A DNA stretch of 64,000 nt, taken from positions 248,001 through 312,000 of the forward strand of contig CAJQUW010007893.1 of the NCBI GenBank assembly GCA_907163375.1, in the 5' to 3' direction. Under the pieces are notes generated by a model. That model saw nothing but the letters and a program-made list of their open reading frames with translations. It did not search any database and was not told the origin of the DNA. The position numbers and the translations under genes are program-made. Source of the DNA: Prostheceraeus crozeri (lineage: Eukaryota > Platyhelminthes > Polycladida > Euryleptidae). Each line of letters opens with the position of its first letter. The stretch's first letter is position 1. This document shows positions 56,139-64,000 of the stretch, piece by piece.

Positions 56139-58406
56139 CAGGCCTGTGATTACTCCTCAAATTCCTCGAATTCCTCAAATTTGTTTATTACTCCTCAAAT
56201 CCTCAAAAATTCCTCAAATATAGCTTAACTACGAGAAATTCCTCAAATATGACACACTACAGACTAAATGCCGGATAATGTATTGTTTTTTGGCGAATGG
56301 CGATGATATGTAAACTTCCAAACAAGAAGCTAAGATAGAATCCTGTAACATGTACCCTACATCCATGCTGCTAATCATGAATCACTCATGATTTATTACT
56401 TTTCTTTTTCTTCTCATAATTTATAACTTAATAATTTTTCTCTTACACACCTGGTAGATTGATGGCGTAATCCTGCTGTGCTAGCTAGATATGATATTTT
56501 GATTGGAAACAGACCTGTCCTTTTATCATATCTGAATGGACAGACTGTTAAATAGAATCTTTTCAATATATGAGTGATAGACGTAATTTTGAAGAGAGCG
56601 ACTTACTCACCAATTCATTCCACATGAGGAGAGGAGAACCGTTGCTTGTCCTTCTAGTAAGTATTTATAAATTTCTAGACATTTTAGGATATAAAAAATT
56701 TGTCTTAGCCATGTCATATTTAGCACATCAAAAATTAACCAGTCGTGTGCTTGTTTTTTAATTTTGTTACCGTGACGCACTTTGTTACGTTGAATTGATC
56801 TTGTTTCATGTCGTTTTCATTTCTGCAAGCTACAGGGCTGCAGATGTTCCGGTTCGTCCGGACTTATTTTGCTAAGCAGAGAAGTTGTCCGAAGTTATTG
56901 TCTGCCGAACTCCTTAGTGCAACACTTTCACGTATTTAATGAGTGAAACACTGCGATCAACATACCAAAATTGTATATTGAACATTGCAAGCAATTTTTT
57001 TTCTTCAAACTTCATAATTTTGCGTAGAATTCCAACAGTAAAATGCTTATTCAATTATTTTCATTAATTATCTGAACCGGTTTCACAGCCTTCATTATAT
57101 GTTTCTGCGACTATATGGCTGCCAAATGCATGCCTGTACTTCTTAAGGAACTTTAGGCTATCGATCCTCTATATCCATTATGTGATAACGTATAGGTATC
57201 CCAGCCCACTTGGATTTCAGTGCTCTTATCAACTGAAGCGTTTGTTTCACTCACTCTCTTCCATTTTATTTCCGCTGAACATGAACACATCCGACAGGGT
57301 AAAGCGGATGGTACCTAAATTTAGTGTCTACCTGCCTCCTGGTCACTAGCGTGCGGGGGTTGGAAGCGTATGAAGCTCTGCTATCCCATGAGTCTTTTTG
57401 CAGCTACATTTTCCAGGGTCTGCCGACCGACATTTATCCTATATGAATTATTCACTTATAGATCGTTTTCATAATTTGCTGAACACAGGTTGGTGTGAAA
57501 CTAGTGCACACATTGCTTATCGTTGCATCCGAAATTCAGATTAATTAAGACATTGAACCACATAGTACTGGGTTGGTAGATTTTTAACCTGGGTCTACTG
57601 CAAGATGTGGATGTCAATATCTCTGCGCAACTTCATGCGAACAGAGGTGATAATCTTTCACTCTTTGCCTGCATGAGACCAACAACTTAACGGCAAGCCT
57701 GTTCCCGACACTTGTTTTGTGTTGTATGAAAGAATTCATGTTCATTTGAATGTAGATCGGAGCGATATGATCAAAGCGCTAACAAGTAAACAAGAGCCAC
57801 CAAAACTTATGCAGTATAAAGTAATATTAATAAATTGGTGTGTAATGTGGCGTATCCTTCATAATAAATTACCGACTTTTTTTAAGTCACAAGCATTACG
57901 TCAACGATACTTATGGGTTACTCTCCTCCCAAATTTGTCTAAAGTCCGTAAAAATTAATCGTTACAAAGCCCCAGATGCATGTAGTTGAGGATATATCCT
58001 ACATTCAAAAAACTGCAGCATACAAATCTGACAAGCATCATTGAATTGGAGACGATAGCGTGAAGCAGAGTGATATCAGCAGCTTGATCTGACATCCTTT
58101 GTTCGACACATTCTTAGCAGATAATGCTTGAGGCAACAAATTAATTTCGTAACAATGCGGGAAGTGATTATGACCAAGTCGGTATTCCTTTGCAATATAC
58201 ACAACTTCAAAAAGTGTGGTGGAGTGTGGTATGGGTCAACCCTGGGGTTACCTCCTTCGTTGTGACTTTCATGATTTGAAGTTTGGCCCAAAATTCGTGC
58301 TAAAATTTGTAGTTTTTCTTGCAATTATCATATTAGGCTCCGTTTCCATTCCTCAAATTTTTCACAAAAAATCCTCAATTTTTTTCATAGGCTAATCACA
58401 GGCCTG
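56139..58406. mobile_element. 2.3 kb hAT-like non-autonomous element in GALC intron 1
   Basis: Ends CAGGCCTGTGATTA and inverse TAATCACAGGCCTG; flanked by CAGAACG on both sides (56132-56138 and 58407-58413). Tandem TCCTCAAAT/TCCTCAAA units fill the first 110 bp and appear again, inverted in context, in the last 70 bp. No transposase-like frame is inside. The CAGG start and a 7-8 bp duplication suggest hAT, as inference. It begins only 102 bp beyond the Harbinger right end. Confidence 0.75.
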
Positions 58407-58413
58407 CAGAACG

Positions 58414-59151
58414 TGAAAAAATAACATGGATTTTTGAAACAAGCAACCATCCAAGCACTTCTAAAGATTTTACCGTTTGCCGTCACTTAATGATATCTAC
58501 ATCGCTCATCAGCAAAAGGTCAATCTTATTTAAGTCATAATGTACATGAAATGTACAGTACAATGATCTATAGAATGCAGATTTAAACTGTTTAAGCACT
58601 TGATTCCTTGGCAGCCGTCAATGCTGCGTTCCGTCCTATACAATAACTCGTCAGTGTGACTTGGAATTTAGTGCATTTATTGTTCAAGTCTGTGGGCCTA
58701 TTTTCATTCTGTGCCCAGGCGAAGTGACGTTCTGCAATCTTACATGATTTTCAATGTTCTGAAATCTTACATGACGTCCTGCAATCCACACGGCAAAGTC
58801 GGAATAACTAGAGAATTGACTCTCTGCTTGCTCAGCCATTCTAGATGGCATAAGGCGGCTTTGGTCATTCTGAACCGCACTGACGAGTCCTTTCAGAGTG
58901 GGAAAAAATCACAGTGTCTGCCAAGGAATTTATTGCATGCATTTATCGAATATGAGATCATTTTCTCTGACCAAGTGAACAGGCGCTTTGCGATCTTTTA
59001 TAATGATCCACTCAAAAAATGCTTGCAAAATGTCTTTGAGATTTTTCTTTTACATGTGTCAATATACTGTGCATTCAGTTCCTGCATGCGCGCAACCCAC
59101 CTTTTAACTTGTTTCTGACTTTTAAGTCTAATCATGTCTTATCTATTTCAG
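58414..59151. other. GALC intron 1, 3' part
   Basis: Contains a 135-codon open frame (58711-59118, +) with no recognisable motif and no splice context; I do not call it a gene. Confidence 0.3.
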
Positions 59152-59220
59152 GCTACATCGAAACTCTTAATCAATTATCAAGAACCATACAGAAGCCAAA
59201 TTCTTGATTTTCTGTTCAAA
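59152..59220 (+). CDS. GALC: Galactocerebrosidase, exon 2
   Basis: 23 codons, acceptor TCTATTTCAG, donor CAAA/GTGAGT, phase 0 on both sides. Reads [20 protein letters not shown] then LFK, almost identical to vertebrate GALC ([23 protein letters not shown]). This is the first strand-helix unit of the TIM barrel. The nearly exact match and exact exon borders make the assignment secure. Confidence 0.97.
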
Positions 59221-60796
59221 GTGAGTATACATTTAATGCTTGTATGTTTTGAGTTAACTGAGATGACAGTCTATCCCGGTAGTAGTTTTTTTCTAAAGCA
59301 TCAGATGAAGAAAGAATTTTGTTAAATAATGATTGTCAAAGTTCAATTTGGAGGTCTACAAAATTAGACTGTCAATTCATCTGTCTTCCTTTTGCTAGGA
59401 AGGTGAAAGCTTCATGTCTTGTGAAATCTAATGAAGTTGCTCATTAGCTACGACAGACAGCGGTACCAATATCACATATTTAGACGGACCAATGGTGGTG
59501 CCCAGTAACTTACAGTAATATCAGTTCACACACACAAACACATCTTAGCTATTGTCAACTTTTTAAGACAGTGAAATTTTGAACCATTGATCTTACTACC
59601 TAACGTTATCGTCGTAGCTTATACATCGAATATAATCGTTCTTCGAATCTGAAGTGATTGTGGCATTCGGGGCAATTGGATATTGTGGCAATTGGCAGAA
59701 CTCACAGCAATCAGCAAGCGACAAAGTACTGCTTTTGCTATTCGACTATTGTATTGAGATTATCTTTTCGTCCGCTTGATGCATCTTCTTCAATTCTTCG
59801 TAAGCATGTCTTTACGGCTTTGATGTTGATGTTCAGCGCCTGAGCAACGTGTTACTTACCCTTTCTTTCACTTCCTATGACTCTCGTTCGATCATAGTTT
59901 GAAACTTCATTGTAACTAAATTTGTGTAAGGAGACGAGGGATGCTGAAAATGTTTTGATGGCAGACGGATCCATTTTGGGTAAAAAATTGCACAAGAGAA
60001 AGTAAAATAGTATAATGCATTGAAGAATATGTACCTATTGCAGCAACAGCTTCGTATTCATTAATGAGTGCCAAAAGCAACCTTCGCCAGACTTTCAAAT
60101 TATGCTATTGGAGTTTTTGGAAGGAATCATACGAACATCAGACTAATCAACTTTAGAAGTGATGTTTTATGAGCAGTTTCCACTGGTAGCCGGTTGAAGG
60201 CGCAACAAATCTGTGATGGTCATCTGCTGTGATCAAAATAATACAATGGTTACATAGGACAAGATAAATGTTACTTGTGCTATCTTTCGACATGCTAAGA
60301 AATATCTGATGGCACATTGAATCATAATATTTTTTGTATGAACTAAACATGCTAATGGACTAAATTCAACAGGAAATGCTGCACCCCCCGGATATGGCTC
60401 CTTGTGTGTATGCAATTGACAAATTGAGTAACAGCCAAAATCTACATCTGAAACGTTATCTCACTTCAAGGCACTTTCGTAGCAGACTATAATTAGAACA
60501 TGCTCCAATATTTCCAATGCTAATTTCATGGTCTGGTTTTAGCAGCTACATTGTCATCTCTAACAATGGCGCGGAAATTGGCAGATTTAAAAAAACTGCA
60601 ATTAACTTGCATTTTAGCATACTTTCTTTGTTCTTTGATTGACCCCGTACTGCGAATTTTCAAGCGGAGATTAAGCAAGCATCATATTAGATGACAGTAA
60701 GATGATAGTCGTAGCGTAATGTGCGTCTATATTTACAAATTACATACAAAGTTTTCATGTAAAAATACAAATATGCTTTTACTCTTATCATTATAG
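59221..60796. other. GALC intron 2
   Basis: 1.6 kb, no repeat or gene recognised. Shorter frames are not supported. Confidence 0.5.
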
Positions 60797-60949
60797 CCAA
60801 ATTTCGGTGCATCTCTGCACATGCTCAAAGTGGAAATTGGTGGTGACTCGCAAAGCACGGAAGGTACTGAATCATCTCATATGCATGTGCCTTGGGAAGA
60901 AAACTATAGCCGCGGATATGAGTGGTGGCTTATGAAGGAAGCAAAGAAG
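60797..60949 (+). CDS. GALC: Galactocerebrosidase, exon 3
   Basis: 51 codons, acceptor TCATTATAG, donor AAGAAG/GTATGC, phase 0. [20 protein letters not shown] then [10 protein letters not shown] and [13 protein letters not shown] closely match human GALC residues that follow exon 2 ([43 protein letters not shown]). It contributes the second barrel strand and substrate-side loops. The next exon, expected to encode NPNITLIGLPWSFPGW-like text, was not found before the window ends, so intron 3 exceeds 3 kb. Confidence 0.97.
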
Positions 60950-62880
60950 GTATGCAACACCTCTCAGTCAAAATATTTATCATTATTCATCTACTCAGCT
61001 TCGTTAAATCAGTCAGAGATTTCTTTGCTAGCGATGAACATGAGTGGAAATTCAGGCCATGTTACATTATCGATTTTGACGATGCTGTCATCAGCGAAAA
61101 TTAGTTTGTTAAATACCAAAGCAACGGAATATTGACCTATAACATACACAGGATGAAAACCGGAAAATTGAATTGAATGCGAAGAACAAGTTTTGCATCA
61201 ATTGCATTATATAGCAAGCTTGGTCACAACTCTTAGAAAAGCTAAATTGCGGTGCGCATTTTTTTCAATGGTTATTTATCCGTAACAGATCACATATTCA
61301 CCAGATATTTATCTGTCCTAATTTGACTTAAAATGAGACATATTTTGCAGAAATGAAGTATGTCAAACTTCTGATCTTTGATATATGTCATTGAGAGGCT
61401 CATGTATAATTGTAACCTTAAGTACAGTGCACTACCATTCATTATACTTTATCAGAGATCGATCTTTTGTCAACCACTTCTCAAGTTTAGCGAAGAAGCT
61501 TGAGACTCGCAGTCATAGCATCACGATTTTGATTTCGATGAAGATCTACATTAATTCAGTGCTACTTTGAATTTCGTGATTCTAAGTTTTATTTCCACTT
61601 TCATCATGGCATGCGATTCGAATCCGGTCGATAAAAACATAGTGTGCATCAAGTACATGTATATAATGGTCGATTAGAAATATATCGGTGCATTCTAATT
61701 AGCGTGTTCTTTTTTTATTTAGCAAGCTCTGCGACCACTACAAAGAGAAGGATCTGTATACTGCTTTCGATGCTTAATAAAACTTCTAAAGCTTCAAAAT
61801 TACAGTAATCTTGAAATAAACAGCCTTAAAAATTGACTATTTAATTGAGATATGTTTATAACAGAGCAATATCAGATGGAGTTGAAACAATTTTGCTTAC
61901 GAGAGACGTTCGAAAGTAAGCACAGTTACCCTGATTTTTTTGTTGTTGATCGCGCAAGCGCTTCTGAGGCCTTATGCGTACAACAGCCGAATTAATGATG
62001 TAAAATGACATTTCAGATTGCTATCAAGCTTCAAATTTGAAATTTACTTGTGAAACTGAATCTTCGAGTAGATCTTTGGCTTACAACTTCTTGATCTTCT
62101 CGTTTCCGTTAAATCACTTTACAGAAAGTCCACTTGAACCGGACTGTTGCTGAATTTTCATAGCTTTGTGCCGCTGAAATACAATTCCGGACTTATCAGA
62201 GCTTTGTATGACACTGACAGCAAAATTTGTTCTAATTTTTTCCTCAAAACAAAAACGTTTGTTTAACGTCTTCATCCGGCGCTACGATGTGAAGCATATT
62301 GACATTCCCGAAGTTCCTGTGAAGTGACATTTCTTGTGATTCTTTCTTATTCATGGAAACTCTTGACTCATTCTCTCGCTATGGTGTTATTATAAAGCGT
62401 TTTTTCTTTTGTCGAGCAAGCTTTTCCTGCTACCAAGCCAGTTTCTGTGCCAATTAACGATTATCCGTTCTTTGAAAACCCCATGCCATTTGCCAACCGG
62501 TCTCATGTCATTTAAAATGCTTGAATGTGACCTCAGTGTGAATAGATCAGAATCAGATGCTTTTTTAGGCACCGATCTAGATTAGTGTTGTTAGATCTCA
62601 AGAAGAAAAAAAAAATTGAAGCATGTAGCTCATGCAGATTCTTGTCTTAAGGTGGTGCACATGTATTGTAAACTATTTCATGTGAATAATTTTGTTTTTG
62701 AAGACAAAAAATTTCGCGAATTTTACGAAATTCAATAAAAAGGTAACGATGCCTAATATTGAAGCTTACAACAAGTAAGGTACCATTGCATGGCCAGTGG
62801 AAGCCGACATGATTTAGATACTGCGCATCATAGAAGCATGTGATCACGACATGATACTGTTTCCAGCAGACATGTCGATA
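60950..62880. other. GALC intron 3, no gene seen
   Basis: Short frames only; no match to GALC exon 4. Confidence 0.4.
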
Positions 62881-62885
62881 TGGGG

Positions 62886-63075
62886 CAGTGTTGTTAACTG
62901 ATTTTTTACTTCACCGAGTTAACTGAGTACCGAGTTTTGTATTCCATGATCAAGAAACTAGGTTACGTAACCTTTTTTATTTTTCATAAAACTTGGTATA
63001 CTGAGTTTTACTGGAGCCGAGTTTTGTGAAAATCTAACTGGGTTTCGGAAACTCAGTTAACTCGGTTAAATTTGT
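62886..63075 (+). repeat. CAGTGTTGT-family repeat, copy 2
   Basis: Begins CAGTGTTGTTAACTGATTTT and is rich in ACCGAGTTAACTGAGT, CCGAGTTTTGT and GGTATACTGAGTTTTACTGG motifs, shared with 13882-14016 in the opposite orientation. Many of its units are palindromic around GTTAAC. Likely a MITE in GALC intron 3. Confidence 0.5.
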
Positions 63076-63676
63076 CCAGCGATTCAGTGCTGCATCGTAA
63101 GAGTCAGTCATCCTAAATGAGAAGGAATACATTTCTCGGAAATCACGCATCAAAGCAGACACGATATGACTTGCTTCTAAACTTCATTTTTGCTGTCAGG
63201 CTGTTGAGGTTTTGCTTTTTGAAAAGCATTTGAATATTTTTTCATGAAAATGTAATTGATGGTAGTGCCGCAGTTCGATGTTTTATTTGCAAAACATAAT
63301 AGATGCTATTTCAGTTATTGCTGTTCTTTGGGACATCATACTGTCTATGTGCATACTCTACATAAAAATAATAACGACTTCTTATTTTGGAAAATTGTTA
63401 CAGCCCTAGTGCAAATATAATCATGAGTTGCAGAGAAATCTCAATTCAATTATAGCATCATTTTGTATAATGTAGTTTATAATCAAATTGAATCAGAAAA
63501 ATTCAATTTTCTTGGTGTTGTAAATTCGGTGTAGTGTGTTGAATTTGGTGTTGTGGTGTTGGTGCTTTCAATTTAATTGGTGTTGTGATTTCGGAATGGA
63601 AAATTCGACTGAATGATATCTCAATTTACAAGTTTAGGTGCAGGTTATGCATATGACATCTATACCATTTCCAATC

Positions 63677-63877
63677 CAATTTCACAAAAGTGAAAATCAA
63701 TTTCTGATTCGTGAAACTCAATTTCTCATTCGTGAAACTCAATTTCTCATTCGCGAAATCCAATTTCTCATTCGTGAAATTCAATTTCTCATTCGTGAAA
63801 CTCTATTTCTCATTCGTGAAACTCTATTTCTCATTCGCGAAATTCAATTTCTCATTCGTGAAACTCTATTTCACACA
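63677..63877 (+). repeat. 21 bp minisatellite
   Basis: Units of the form CAATTTCTCATTCGTGAAACT repeat about nine times with TC/CT and GT/GC variants. Because 21 is a multiple of three the array reads as seven-residue repeats (FLIRETQ in one frame, FSFVKLN in another) and stays open in at least two frames. No splice or start context supports coding; it lies within GALC intron 3. Confidence 0.92.
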
Positions 63878-64000
63878 TTATTTTTTAGATAATGTTTTCT
63901 CCTTTTTAATGCATCTGAATCCTTTCCTAGTCACCAAAGTTAGCGTTGCCTGCTTCAAATAGACTTTAACGCACATATGTCATTACTTTAAAGATGTCAC

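Noticed and set aside
56570-56660. Possible exon ending CTTCTA/GTAAGT
   Set aside because: A good donor and short open frame, but no clear acceptor, and it lies inside the hAT-like element; no GALC homology.
58711-59118. 135-codon open frame (+)
   Set aside because: No motif, no splice signals, inside GALC intron 1; length is within chance expectation.

Overview
The window is AT-rich animal DNA with long introns, GT-AG splice sites and a heavy, diverse transposon load. It looks like a marine or other non-vertebrate metazoan; I cannot place it more precisely. Only two host genes can be supported. On the right is the 5' part of galactocerebrosidase (GALC, + strand, three exons at 49792-49977, 59152-59220 and 60797-60949, running off the right edge). 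On the left is the 5' part of a small cysteine-containing secreted or membrane protein (- strand, four exons between 3923 and 1, running off the left edge).

The 45 kb between them is mainly mobile DNA: Penelope-like (PLE) fragments (4.7, 18.9, 22.2, 44.0, 50.9 kb), a complete but decayed Tc1 element (9436-11067), LINE reverse transcriptase pieces (11.2 and 47.4 kb), a 3.3 kb non-coding TIR element (11647-14915), a 0.8 kb TIR element with a nested palindrome (17546-18366) and a Ty3/gypsy fossil (48.6 kb). GALC intron 1 additionally holds a Harbinger element (52707-56037) and, right beside it, a 2.3 kb hAT-like element (56139-58406).

The centrepiece is a nested pair. A BEL/Pao LTR retrotransposon (23568-43735, - strand, 351 bp LTRs, 5 bp target duplication TAAAT) with a 1786-codon open frame has a 12,815 bp DNA transposon (30711-43525) inserted inside its 5' LTR. 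The insert has 69 bp imperfect terminal inverted repeats and a perfect 9 bp target duplication (GAAAACGTT). It encodes a spliced MULE-like DDE transposase and carries two arrays of a 175 bp repeat in opposite orientation, one of ten units and one of about five and a half. This architecture resembles Drosophila Foldback (FB-NOF) elements. The 175 bp unit appears to be amplified from a splice acceptor plus the 5' half of a real-looking exon still present at the outer edge of the left array.

The two LTRs differ at one position that I can see, so the BEL copy is young, and the foldback insertion is younger still. Remaining gaps show no convincing genes; they are noted individually.
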